A DNA stretch of 64,000 nt from Symbiotaphrina buchneri. Lineage: Eukaryota > Ascomycota > Symbiotaphrinales > Symbiotaphrinaceae. Below the pieces are notes generated by a model, which saw only the letters and a program-made list of their open reading frames with translations, was not told where the DNA came from and searched no databases. Position numbers and translations under genes: made by a program. Shown piece by piece: positions 1-13,535 of this stretch. The stretch lies in assembly GCA_001599915.1 (NCBI GenBank), contig BCIG01000007.1, positions 62,001-126,000 of the forward strand. Reading direction: 5' to 3'. The stretch's first letter is position 1. Every line of letters starts with the position of its first letter.

Positions 1-485
1 CCAACGGTCCTTCAACCGGGCATTTCAATCCAACAGAGCAGCAGAAAGGTCTGCCGATCACCCTAATGACGCACCTTATCATTATGTTGTTGCATAGCCC
101 CCATGAGGAGTCTGACCCTGTGGTAGGCAACATACCAGGCAAAACACGCCCGCTGTTCAACGTGGCCCAATCATTCCGCACCCGCCAAAAGGGAGTGCTC
201 CGGAATACATTTCGGACGCCTGCCTGCGAGGAGTCATCATTGTGATACCGGGCAGTGGACCCACACATTACAACCGACGAAATGATTCAGTCATGTTGCA
301 ATATGATTCGATAAAGCAGGCAACAATGCAAGGATCTCGATCCGACTACTCAACCGTGGCAGGCAACGCAGGCAGCCGTGCGGGGCTTTGACATTCATAT
401 AAACATTCTTCCCCCAGATCCAGGATGAATTTCCTTGCTCCATTTCATCCCACTTCCACCGCCAACTCACTGCCCCGTCTCCATT
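1..485. other. left-edge non-coding stretch, promoter side of the AAA ATPase gene
   Basis: I see no supportable gene here. A TATA-like CATATAAAC lies near 395, about 90 bp before the ATG of the downstream AAA ATPase, so the right part is most likely its core promoter and 5' UTR. Confidence 0.4.
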
Positions 486-2661
486 ATGTTCAACCCATTA
501 CATCAGCAAACCCGTGCCCCGCCTCCTCCCGGATACTACAATCCCCCCAAGCGTGGAATGCCGGCGCCGCGAAAGACACTACAACCCAGAACCGCTCGGA
601 CGGGCTTAGACGTTGAAGACTTCGTGGACGACGGCACCATCGGTCGGGATTGCGGCATCGGGAATTTCTACCAGAAGTTCGAGGACGATGGAAGCTGGAC
701 CTGGACAGATGAGTACCCCAAGAACCTCGGGAAACCGGCCGAGGGAGAAGGGACCCTCAAGTGGGCGCTTCTGGTCCGAAACCGCAAGGTCAAAGGCAAC
801 TCGAAGAAATTGCTCGAGATCGAATCCATCACTATCCAGAGCCCGCTGCTGAAAGAGCTGTTGGAACCCGTCATGAAAGGCTATCCCGGCGTGACAACCA
901 ATCTGCGGACGCTGGAGTTTCGCACGCCATTCCAGCCGTTCGTTCACCGCTGGGCGCGCTTTGTAGAGGCCGTGGAAGCCGAGGGCCTCGATGCTGAGAC
1001 CAAGAGACATGGAGAACTCCTTCGTGATGTGCTGCAAAAAGAGCTGGGTGAGACCCTTCGACGCAGCCAGGACTTACTCCGCAATAAAGTCATGGAGTTT
1101 GAGTATTATTGGACGATGCTGCCGCCTGGCGAACTGATGTATTGCAGACAAATGGGCCAAGAGTGTGCGCTGCAGGTGGTGGTTGGCACTTATATTGAGA
1201 CTGACTGTGGGAAATTGTTTGTTGTTAACGGATATAAGACAGACTGGGATGGTCGGAAGTTTGGAAGGGCTCAGTCCTCGATCTCAGTTAAGCAGTTTGA
1301 TGGAACGATGCCAATCAGCCAGTTGACCTGCTTTCCATTGAATTACCATCCGGAGAAGGATGTTGTCTGGAACAGGCTGATCGTTCGAGGAAGGCGTGTC
1401 GAGGAGCTTAGTGGCTGTAATTACAAGGTATGTCACATGTCACATGAGCTATGTCCCTGGAGAACATTTGGACTTGAAATTGACTTTACACAGGCTTACA
1501 GCGGTGTCGCATACAGAGAGTCGGACCGGCCTGATCGCGGTCCGATCAGGTATAGTATCAACAGTCGTATCGTGATCGATACAGCTTCCTGGAACCAGTT
1601 CGAGCCCAACCATGCCATATTCGTCCAAGAGAGGCTACAGGACACGCATGGTATGCTTGAGTCCTCTGATGATAACCCTGAAGAGGAGGGCCACGTGGAT
1701 GCCACGCTTCAGATCAACTTCAACGAAGACATCGAGGAGAAACCGCACCCGCTCAGCAAACTCGAGCTTCTCACCTGCACACCCATCCTACGTGGTTATG
1801 CACTGAACAACAAGATGTGGTGTACGTCTCCCCCAGCCCTACTTGAACACATACTAACCAGAAACAGTGAACTTCTTCGTCGACGCCGTCCGCGAGATCA
1901 CCTGGAACACCCAAGCCTTCGACAGTCTCGTCCTGCCCGCCAACGAAAAAGAACTCATCCTCGCCTTCACCGAATCGCAGTCGCAGCACCGCTCCTCCTT
2001 CGACGACGTCATCGCGGGCAAAGGCTCCGGCATAATCATGCTGCTCTCCGGTTCCCCAGGGGTCGGCAAAACCCTCACCGCCGAATCCGTCGCCGAGACA
2101 ATGCGCGTGCCGCTCTACATGTTGAGCGCCGGTGACCTCGGACTCGAGCCAGCCGAAGTGCAGACCCGCCTCAGCGCCATCATGGACATGTGCCAGCGCT
2201 GGGGCGCCGTGCTGCTCCTTGATGAAGCAGATGTATTTCTGGAGCAGCGTACCGCGCATGATCTAGAGCGCAATAAACTCGTCTCGATCTTCCTGCGCAT
2301 CCTGGAGTACTATGAGGGCATCATGTTCCTGACCACCAACCGCGTGCAGACGTTCGATAGCGCGTTCCAGAGCCGCATCCATATCAGCATCGACTACCCG
2401 GAGCTCGATACCGCGAGCCGGAAACGCGTCTGGGAGAATTTTTTGGCGGCGATCAGCGATAAGGGACTGGGACAGAGTGTGAGCGAGGAAGAGGTGGAGA
2501 GGTTGGCGGATATGCATATGAATGGAAGGCAGATCAAGAATGTCCTCAAGAGCGCCCAGTTGTTGGCGAGTAGGAAGGAGGAGAAGTTGGGGTATGCCCA
2601 TATTAAGCGCGTGTTGGATGTGTCGAAGCATTTGAAGAGGTCGGCTGCTCCGCTGGTGTGA
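486..2661 (+). CDS. AAA-family ATPase with fungal N-terminal domain
   Basis: Three exons (486-1427, 1494-1821, 1868-2661) give 687 aa; the introns are GTATGT..CAG and GTACGT..CAG, the second with a CTAAC branch site. An in-frame TTG lies upstream, but the first ATG is 486. The C-terminal third is a classical AAA module: Walker A GSPGVGKT near residues 485-492, Walker B LLLDEAD near 538-545, then a sensor-1-like FLTTNR and an SRIH segment. Such modules couple ATP hydrolysis to remodelling of proteins or complexes. The N-terminal ~400 residues resemble the domain found in front of many fungal AAA proteins (I recall DUF7025; not checked). No transmembrane helix or clear targeting signal is visible, so a BCS1-type mitochondrial role is less likely. 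Substrate unknown. Confidence 0.85.
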
Positions 2662-3239
2662 GATAAGCCATGGGGGTACGAATCAAGATGACGAGATTGG
2701 CGGTGACATTGGGTCCCAGGAGTTGGTCAGGGCTTTTCAAGGGCTTTTCAGGGGCTACACTCATTTACAGCTTAGCGATCACAACGGCTGTTTTCACTTG
2801 TTGCCGGAAATAATGGGCAGATCAGATAATGACACAAATTCAAGTGCTTTTTTGTGTTCCTGGTGCATGTTTCTCATCATGTTTGCTATCCATGATCGAC
2901 ATTCCCGCCATACCACTACCCCGCAGCGGATGCTTAACCCCGTAGTGAGCATTCACAAACCCACTCTAATCCACTTTCACCCAGGTAGCAAACGGTGCCC
3001 CCCGCTCACCCTTGCTGGATTGATTCAGGATTGTTTGCTACAATTATGACTCACACCTGAAAACTGGAACCAGTGTTTGCTTTCCTACGGCAGCAATGTC
3101 TATATAAACAGCAGCTTGCCGCCAGAGGTACTTTGAGAGTTTTCTAGTATATCTTATGTTTCTTGTGTTCTTTATATGTCCTATACACTCCTGTATTAGG
3201 AAGTACGGAGATGCGAGTCGTCATATCAGTTCTAATTAA
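2662..3239. other. intergenic, no gene seen
   Basis: Downstream of the AAA ATPase stop. Short open frames occur but none has a recognisable motif, a plausible splice continuation or coding-like composition. It probably holds the ATPase 3' UTR. Confidence 0.4.
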
Positions 3240-4711
3240 TCTCAATGATCAACCAGATCGCAGCTGAAATGTGCACATCGCCGGGTGCCAACGCATCTGC
3301 CAGTACTGGGAGGTTAGATGCCACTCCAACTCAATAAGTTCCTACTAGAACATGCTGATCTAGTAATGTCTACTGCTTCAACACCCGAGAGGTTCCTGAG
3401 GTGTCCCGGCTCGCATGGTGCATCAAAGGAGAGGAACACGCGCGTCTACACGTGTAGGTGCCAGATCCTAACGGTTTGAACCTGTTCTAACCAGTCAGTG
3501 CATGGCTGAGGTCGGACGGAAATGTGAACGTAGCTAAGTGCCAGCGGATCTGTCAATATTGTGGATCCTGACAACAATCGTGAGTAACAGTTGCATCTGG
3601 TCTCTACTGGTTCTAACTGGTCTTAGAGCGCGGGATATGGACGGATGATGCAGGAGTAACACAAGAGGAGCACATAGCAGGAATGGGCATACCTGGTGGA
3701 AGTCAAGGAGCGGAGCAGGCAGCCATGCTCAACCAGCCTGACTTGCAACATAGCATTGCCATGGACGGTACCACCATTGTTAGGGCCATCAATAAGATCT
3801 AAAAGGAGACCGAAAACAAGGCAGACGAAGTACCCAAGACGTCAAAGAGGAAGATCGAGAATTGGTGGAAAACGAGCCTTGAAGCCTAGTCGCTCTCGCG
3901 AGCCGGTATGTAGTACAACACCCAGCAAGTAGACTTCAACCCTCGGCTGGTCGTTGCTAACTACTACTGGTACTAACATCACCAGGCGTAAGGCAAGCCC
4001 CGGTGTTGAAGAAAAGTGAGTTTGTTACCCGGTTATCTTCAGTTGTAACCAGTTCTGACCAGTTTTGGTATTCCCTTTAAGAAACGCAATGAATGAGAAT
4101 GAGGATATGGATATACCGAGCTACAGGACGCGGAGCTCCGAAAGCAAAATCCAGAAGTTGGGACGCAAGGTCCCCGTCCGGACGATATGACCATGGCTCC
4201 TGTTCCGTGGGAAACATGCAGCATTGGTTTCACGATACACCCGCGTACCCGCTCGGAGAACCATGCCACTCACACCAACTCGAATGCCCTGACGGAGTAC
4301 GTTGCTCTTTTGTTTGACACCTTTACACGGTTACTAACGCTTAGGAGTTTGGTCGACGCAATCTTTCGTAGCGGGTTCGCCGACAAGTATGAGATGCGGT
4401 TCTTGATTCTTTATACAATCTTCATCGCCGACCAGACGGGTCTTGCAGAACATCTGCTTTCTAGTTTGAGTTCATCCTATGCCTGGGACAGAGGCCTAAA
4501 CAGAGTCCTGTGCGGCTTTCACGTTACTGGTGCTTATACTGTGTCGCAGCAGGCCTATCAAGACACGGTGGAGGAAGTTGGTAGTCGTGGGGTGCAGGAA
4601 AGAACTCCATCAAAGGATCCAGAAAAGTTGGACAGGATCCTGACCGTCGGACGAAGAGCCAGAGAGCTACTTGCAAACACTGATTTGGATTCGCCCGTGG
4701 GTGGTATATAA
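3240..4711 (+). pseudogene. unrecognised multi-exon gene, probably broken, with a duplicated exon
   Basis: Frames link across a chain of intron-like segments (GTGAGT..TTAG near 3580-3625, GTACCC..CTAG near 3829-3888, GTATGT..CCAG near 3905-3985, GTGAGT..GAG near 4015-4103, GTACGT..TTAG near 4298-4344) into one hydrophilic protein that ends in ELLANTDLDSPVGGI at 4711. One in-frame TAA near 3799 cannot be spliced out and no convincing start codon is seen, so I call it a relic or a gene whose model I have not solved. Two stretches near 3262-3310 and 3508-3560 are similar to each other, as if an exon had been duplicated. The family is not recognised. The last exon (4345-4711) is the best-preserved part. 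Confidence 0.35.
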
Positions 4712-5180
4712 GTTCAGGAGCAGTGGAACATTTATCATCGTATCTTTGAGATATTAGTGGATTATCAATATTATTGCCATCCATGTCTATTCTTCCTGAT
4801 TCTAACTTCTCACCCTGTCCTTTCCGTAATAACCGCCAAGCCCCACAACTTAGGCACAAGCTTCTCCATGTTTTTGAAAGGGGTTGCCTGTCTTAATGAA
4901 GTATCGAGAGTATTTAGTGTGCCCCATTAACCGTCGCTATATGTACATCGAATGGTCAGTAGGGTACAGAGGAAGTGGAACTCCGACTGACGTAGCTCCT
5001 CCTCCTCCTCAGTTGCCTCTACCATTACGGTACTAACCCAGTGAGGGATATACCAGTCAAGACTCATATGGTCACCCATATCAACCCAGCTGGGCGCCAT
5101 AAGATATCGAAATTCCCGTGCTAGACGTGCTCGTTGCAGCTGAAGGAAGTAAGCTTATGATCGACTAATTGTCCTTCCAG

Positions 5181-5501
5181 CAAGAAGATCGATGACGTAC
5201 GATGATTTCCCAAGCCATATCCAGAGGATGCTCAGCTTTTTTCAGACGACCATTGGCATCAAACTCGTCTGGGAAGTACCGTAAGTCATACATTCCCTCG
5301 CCGGCAGCGTATCAACCAGATCCATATTGACTGCTTGACTAGATCCCTTGCTTCAATGCCACAGTGGATGACGATGATTCCTCTTCCGGTTCCTCATCCT
5401 CTTCCTCCTCGAAGAGCTCTGCCAGCTTCAGCTACAGCCTTGGGGCCACGACGCTGCTCGTGGCTACTATGGTGGGATTGTTCGCTACAGTGTTGTGCTA
5501 G
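5181..5501 (+). pseudogene. C-terminal remnant of a GPI-anchored-type surface protein
   Basis: Two exon-like pieces joined by a GTAAGT..CTAG intron (5281-5342) encode a short acidic segment, a serine run beginning VDDDDSSSG, and a hydrophobic tail of about 20 residues ending LFATVLC before TAG at 5499. A Ser-rich spacer plus hydrophobic C-terminus is typical of fungal GPI-anchored cell-wall proteins. Upstream the same frame meets a TGA near 5199 with no acceptor after it, and no N-terminal signal sequence is found, so this looks like a truncated leftover. It could instead be the last exons of a gene I failed to assemble. Confidence 0.35.
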
Positions 5502-5767
5502 ATGATATCATTCGCGGTCATGTCGTATGACGAGTATGGGAGGGGAAATGTGGAAGGGGAGTGGTGGATGGGGGTGTGGTATATAGGACGTAGATTGATC
5601 TGGCAAATATATCTATGTTCTTCCAGCAACAAGCCGAGAGGTTAACGCCTCACGACACTATCATTATTTCTCCCATTGCTATTGCTGAATAGTAGAGCGG
5701 AACGCAAAGAACTATCACATTCATTGCGCAATCAGGCCTCGCCGACGCCCTGCGGGGCCACCCGGCC

Positions 5768-7171
5768 TCAGGCGGCTTTCTCAAAGCGTTGTTCCCGAAC
5801 AGCGCCGTCTCTCACACTGCCCTTAGTCCATTGCTCCTGAACCTCATCCGAGAGCGTGCTAGTCACCACTCCACCCTGTTCCCTGAACTCCAATGGCCCA
5901 CCGTACCTTCTCACAATCTCAAACCTCTCCTGTTCCTTCATAGCAAAGTCTCTAATATTCTCCAACAAAATCCCAAACCGCACCAGCGTTTCCGCATTGT
6001 CTTCTTCCCAGCCCTTGATCTTCTCGCGCACGTCGTGTACCTAGACATCCTCGTCCTTGAACAGCCCTTGGGTATGATACGCCAGGATGAAGTTCGGAAT
6101 CTGCGCGAGCCGCAGCCGCGGCAGCTCTTCCGCCAGCGTGTCGGTGCCTGCCGTCTTCTTGCGCAGAGACCGTGTCTTGAGATCGAAGATCGCGCAGCGA
6201 GGGACCATTTCTCCAGCGGCGAGAACCTTTAGAGGGGCTTCGCCCTCGGGGACTTTCTGCTTGATAGCAAGTGCTGTGCTAAGAGAGGCTGCGATATCGT
6301 CCTGCCTGGTAGGCACCTGCTCACCTTTGTGTGCTTCTGCCTTGGAGCTATTATCTCCGACCAGATCCGCGATATAGCCATCACCCTCAAAACGCATCAG
6401 AAGATTCAACCGAGCAAAGCTATACTGCACAACACGCTGATGCGACGCCGAGCCCTTCACCGCATGTTCCCACGTCGTGGACGCCGCGGGGAAACCGATT
6501 CCATACCCGTAAATGTCCGCAATGACTTCCTTAGGGTCCTGGTTCCTGCGTACCAGGAACACGGTATTGCCGAGAGCTCCACGAGCATGCGGAACGGCCT
6601 CTGGTCGCCGCGGAGGAACCGCAGGAGATTCCCCAGTGTGCTTCCGCAGCCGAACATGCCGATGTTGTGAGTCGCCAGATCGGGCTTGCAGCGCAGCACG
6701 GACACCACGGCCGGTTCCATGGGGTGAGCGGCGTACCGTGCGGAGTTCTGGTCGAGGAAAAACTCGCCGCGGTCTTCTGCCAGTTGGGTATCTTCGTGGA
6801 GTGGCGCCCATAGCGGTGGTTTGCCTACAGGCCCAGATCAGTCTTGCATTCCAGCTTTGGGTGGGAACGATATACGGACCAGGGATCGTGATGGTTGGAG
6901 TGTTCCCGTCCAACCAGTTGTACGAGGCCACCTCTTGCACGTTCCGGATCTTGGCGTCCTCTGTTTTCACAATGCGGTCGAGCGTGATGCCATTCGAGCG
7001 GATCGTGTGCAGTGCCTTTCCCAGAGGTGGAGAGCCCGGGCGAGCTGCTTCGGGAGTGCGCCATGCTCGGCCTTTGCCCCAAGCTGCTGGTTTAGGTGTC
7101 CAGCTCCCACGCGTGTTATGGCTGCTGTTATTGGAGCGCCAGCCTCTGCGGCTCCCTGTTGTGGTGTACAT
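5768..7171 (-). pseudogene. SYNW-family fungal protein (often labelled geranylgeranyl pyrophosphate synthetase), broken
   Basis: Reading from ATG 7171, the protein has the VASYNWLDG..PTITIPG block, a short intron (6825-6879, GTCCGT..TAG), then PPLWAP, FFLDQNSARY and STLGNLLRF blocks and a later segment with SASHQRVVQYSFARLNLLMRFEGDGY. I recall this block order from a large fungal family whose prenyl-synthase name is probably a misannotation. Two lesions are visible: near 6570 the frame slips by one base between FRMLVEL and GNTVFLVRR, and an in-frame TAG at about 6039-6041 separates FKDEDV from VHDVREKI, after which the family-like C-terminus continues to 5768. The TAG could come from CAG by one transition. 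It lies beside the dehydrogenase group but is probably not functional. Confidence 0.7.
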
Positions 7172-7707
7172 GGTTAAGAACCCTTTCTGGTCGAAGAGTA
7201 AAATCCCCACAAATGAAGCACCAGCGAGACGGGTGTCATCAAAGAGTGTATATCTGGCTGGGGAGCCAACAGTTTAACAAACTTGACACAAGCAGCTTCT
7301 AGGCGGCAGAGCAGCAGGTGCCCGCAACGTGGACCCATAGGAGCTGCCGTGTACCCATCCCAAGGGCTCAGCATCACCAGCTATTGGCGGATGGGAGGCT
7401 CAAACGAGCAGCTTGCACTAGGCCCAGAGACGCCAGACCATCGCAATCCCTGGACAAACGCAATAGTCAAAGAGGCCAAGAGGCAACCAATCCAAGCTCT
7501 CGAGAAAAGCCGTAGCTGCCGTATCCCGTCTGCCGCAGTCACATTTGTTCCCCTGTATGTGCAACCGTGCTTGTTTGCTCGTGGCCTTCTTGGATTGTGT
7601 ACGTACTGGCAGTGTGCACAGGTAGTGTAATCAGGGCCCATGCACACACATATTCAACCATCCACCTATATACAAATCCCATCCACATCCTCCACCCAGG
7701 CTACAGG
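7172..7707. other. intergenic, no gene seen
   Basis: The stretch lies between the 5' end of the broken SYNW gene and the 3' end of the short-chain dehydrogenase, both on the minus strand. Short frames exist on both strands without recognisable motifs. Confidence 0.35.
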
Positions 7708-9125
7708 CTACCCCTGGACCCCACGCTCATAGATATCCATAAGAAACACCTGCCCCTTCGCAACCTTCTCCGCCATATCCTCCGTCAACCACAGCGGCAT
7801 CGCCTTTTCGAACCCCGGCTCCATATCGATGACCTCGTGCCCGCCGACCCAGTATGTCTGCCCTGTTTGCCCCCAATGTTAGCAAATTCCACACACAACC
7901 AGGGGAAGAGGGGGGAATGAGCATGGGTGAGGGGGAAGAGGGCAGGGGATATACCATTTACGGGCTCGACGAGCGGGTATAATAGCGCTTTAGCCACGCC
8001 GCGCGGCGTGTTCACCGGCATGCCCTCCTTGCGCCACATCGGGAGGACCCAGTCGCCGCCCATGGCCGTGTCTAGCGGGGCACACATGCACATTAGCATC
8101 TCATCTCCATTCCCTTCCCCAGAATCAACCCCGTAGAAACTCACCCGTCATCCACGGACAAACACAATTCGCCGTAAAGTACTTAGATATCTTAGCCTGC
8201 ATAGCCAGCGTGCGCGAGAGGCCTAGCACGCCGTGCTTTGCAGCCGAGTAGGTGAACAGCGGTGGCGCGGGGAGCACGGCGGCCGCGGACGCGGTGAAGA
8301 CCAGTCGGCCCTCTTTGACGCCCAGTTTGTTGAAGTAGTACAGTGCGAGTTTAGCCGCTGTTATTCGTTGTCGAATTAGCGTCCATCTTTCAGAGCAACA
8401 GGCCCAGCACTCCCGCGCTCCAAAGCTCCCCGGCTCCTCAATTTTCAACACAGGCTATGGGTATAGGGGTGGTGGTGGTGGGCGAACATACAATAAAACA
8501 CGCCCGTCAGGTCCACATCCAGAGTAACGAGATTGGGCTTCTTAACCTTCCCATCAGGCCCGAGCGCGGCATCGGTCAGGTCCCAGAAATCGCCCTTTTC
8601 GCCGATGCCGGCGTTGACGATGACGGCGTCGAGCGTCTTGTGCAGCGCCAGCGTCTGCTCGAACAGCGCCAGTTGCGACTCCCAGTTGGATACGTCGGTT
8701 TTGATGAAGGTCACGTTTCTATGCGCACCACCGGGAGTTCGAGTTAGTTATGTGTAGATGGGTGTGGATTGAAGGGGTAGGGGGGAAGGGGGGAAGGAGG
8801 GAAGGGAAGGCCAGGGAGGAAACGCACGGTAGCGACTCCAGCTTCTGCCCAGCATCACTCCAGTCGGCACAGATGACTTTGGCGCCATTCTCTAGATACC
8901 AGCCTCTACATCAGCATCCAAACACCTCAATAGAAACCAATCCCTCCCATTCGCTGCCTGCTGTACAGCGCCCGGCACGCAGGAGCTCCAGAAGTGGGAA
9001 GAAAAGCTTATACCCGACGCGAGTCTCACCGTGCCCTCGCCAATGCCCGCAGCGCCGCCGGTGACGATGATGACCTTGTCCTTCAGAGCGGCCCAATTGA
9101 CCGATTCGATGTCTATCTTGGACAT
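7708..9125 (-). CDS. short-chain dehydrogenase/reductase (classical SDR)
   Basis: Six exons (9125-9014, 8903-8828, 8718-8492, 8357-8145, 8071-7955, 7862-7708) give exactly 900 nt, 299 aa; all junctions are GT..AG and keep phase. The NAD(P)-binding motif TGGAAGIG is at 22-29, INAG-type VNAGIG follows in exon 3, and the catalytic set is Ser162, Tyr175 and Lys179 (YSAAK). The best resemblance I recall is to the 15-hydroxyprostaglandin dehydrogenase / 5'-hydroxyaverantin dehydrogenase branch, enzymes that oxidise secondary alcohols with NAD+. No signal peptide, so it is likely cytosolic. It is co-oriented with a second SDR and lies near a vanillyl-alcohol-oxidase-type gene, which hints at alcohol or aldehyde metabolism. 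The true substrate is unknown. Confidence 0.87.
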
Positions 9126-9595
9126 GGTGTTTCTTTGTTTAGTCTGGTCCCGTGTTATCCAACTCTGTTGGGGCCCGTCGGCTTTTTGCTGCCTGGGTTT
9201 TTGGGGACAAGGTTGGAGGTTTGTTAGTGGTGGGGCACGGTATGCGCGCTGCGGGGTACGGTTGGGAATTGCCCGGATTCTTGCCAAGAGGTGCCCCACA
9301 TACGGAGATTAGTCCAGAACGGTGCGTCCGTCAATAATATGGTAGGAGTTGAAGTGAGAATATGACAAAACGTTTGGGATGGGAACATGGGGATCCGTGG
9401 TTCACACACTATCAGCGGATCTGTCTACTGAGAACATCTGGGCGGTGTTTCGCGGCATCAGGGAAGCACCCTCCTCCGAGGGATGGGGAGACCACTCATA
9501 ACATCACCAGCCACAACCCCTAACCCCATCATCTCAATCCAACCCCATCTTCACCCCATCGCATCCTCCAGGTTCCCCACCAGCAGCTCACAGCC

Positions 9596-10512
9596 TCACA
9601 GCTGCACGCCCGTACACAGCGCCCCATCGACCACCAAATTCGTACCACTCACAAAGCTCGCCCTATCACTCGCCAGCCAGAGCACCGCATCCGCAACTTC
9701 CTCAGGGCGTCCCATTCTGCCCATCGGATTCTTCTCCATCTGCTTCCTAAAAAGCTCCGGATCATTCTTCTCAATACCTCCCCAAACTCCATCTGCCACA
9801 TAGATATTCCCGGGAGACACCGTATTAGCGCGCACGCCCTGGCCGGCCAGCGTATGCGCCAGCTGCGCCGTGTAGTGCACGAGAGCAGCCTTGAACGCGC
9901 CATAGGGCCCGGGCGCCGTGAAATCGACGTCCCGGCCCGAGACGCTCGAGATGGTGATGATGCTGCTCCCGCCCTTGCCGGCACTTGCGCGTTTCCGCAA
10001 CGCCGGCAGCGCGGCGTTGACGAGCGTTACCGTGCCGAGCATGTCTGTGTGGAACGCCGTGGTCCACGCTTCGGCCGTGTCCGGCATGGACAGGCTGGAG
10101 ACGTTCGAGACGATGACATCGATGCCGCCGTCGTGTGCTGCGGCCACGGAGGCGACCCACTCTTGGACCTCGCTGGCGTTCGATACGTCGACGCGCTGGC
10201 CGGTGAGCTTGCCCGTTGGCGGCTTATCGGCGTGCGAGGCTTGGATCTCCTTCACGGTCGGCTCGATAGCGCTGCTTGTCCGGGCGCAGAAGTAGACATT
10301 TGCGCCGGCTGCGAAACTGGAGTCTGTTAGTGCGATGGAATGGAGAGGCATGGAGATGGACGGGGACAGTCGTACAAGCCTTCGACGATGGCCCGGCCGA
10401 TGCCTTTGGTGCCGCCTGTGGAGAGCCTTCAGCATATGGAGCGGGCGGTATTAGCGTGGCATTCGATCTTACCAGTGACCAGGACGACTTTGGTCTCTAA
10501 TCCAAGCTCCAT
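9596..10512 (-). CDS. short-chain dehydrogenase/reductase (enoyl-reductase-like SDR)
   Basis: Three exons (10512-10473, 10415-10376, 10316-9596) give 801 nt, 266 aa. TGGTKGIG spans 13-20, split by the first intron after codon 13. The catalytic Tyr165 and Lys169 (YGAFK) follow a Ser-rich ISSVSG block at 149-154. The C-terminal WLASDRASFVSGTNLVVDGA is typical of SDRs with a 3-oxoacyl-ACP-reductase-like fold. At the usual NNAG position it reads SNVSS, which is a known variant in fungal members. Probably cytosolic NADP(H)-dependent carbonyl reduction; substrate unknown. The third SDR at 38.5 kb has the same TGGTKGIG start and a similar C-terminus, so the two may be distant paralogues. Confidence 0.87.
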
Positions 10513-11325
10513 GGCTTGCTCTCTCTACAGGATTTATGTGTCTCGGGTTTTGCGGTCGCTGGATCCGAGATCATGTACAGCGTCGGCGAAGAAGAAAATC
10601 GGGCCCGCTTATCGCTATCGACGTTTTCCGCCGATAACGTAACGTCATGAGCATTGTGTGTCTTGACTGTTGCACAAGGAATGACAAAATTGCAAAGACA
10701 CCGGAGACACTGTGAAGAAAAACGAAATTCAAGAAAGATATATGTGGAGTTGTGCCGACTGAGCAACCGATGTAGGTCAAAGAACAAATGTAAGGTACGT
10801 GAGGAGCGGCGCCCTCAACGATGGTGTGTTAACCGCTAGGTTCCATGCTGTTCTCAGAAAGCAAAGGTCGCTCGATTCTCCAGCTTGTTCTCAACTACCT
10901 TCTCTCCTCCATTCTGTGCTAAACATCGGCTTTTCTGGACACGGAGAAGACCCCGCCAACTTAGCTCGCAGACCGGTCGAGTGATCATTGCTCCCCACAG
11001 CATTACATAGACCTGCTTGCTGACCACAGATATCTCCATAAGCTACCCACGCCAGGACATAGAACCAAATAAACTTTAATAAAGTTACTGATATCCCCAA
11101 CTTCTAAAGTCCCATCTAAATCACCTTAGGCAATAAGCTGGTGGGGTGTGGGGTATGGACTTTGTTCCTGCGCGGGGATATTGTGGGGAACAACGCCCGC
11201 CTCGAATCCCAGGGTTCTGGTGCATACATTATCTAGCACATCTCTGAGAGACAGGGGGTCCGTACTTGTCCACCCCATCAAACCCCAACTTCACTAAACA
11301 CAGGAGACCTACCCGCTATATCAGA
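10513..11325. other. divergent promoter region between SDR and flavin oxidase genes
   Basis: 813 bp separates the start codons of two divergently transcribed genes. No further gene is supported. A shared promoter is possible but I see no defined operator. Confidence 0.4.
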
Positions 11326-13307
<1,982 letters not shown>

Positions 13308-13535
13308 ATAACTAGGAGTGTTTGATTCAGAAATAAACAATATGAATTCGGTCAATGAAGCGCCTGGCGTTCACTTTGCGTTCGCTTTACCTTGAGACAT
13401 TCGGTGAATATTCCCTTTGGTCTCCCTAAGACTGTCTGACAACATTTACCGCTCGCTGCACATCTCTGCTTACAACACATGCCCATGGTCCTCTCTGTGT
13501 CATTGGTTTCCACTTTGTCGAGGTACTGAAGCACG

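Noticed and set aside
9596-10330. Long plus-strand open frame opposite the second SDR
   Set aside because: It is a shadow of the G+C-rich SDR gene; its translation has no motif and is rich in Arg/Asp runs typical of antisense frames.
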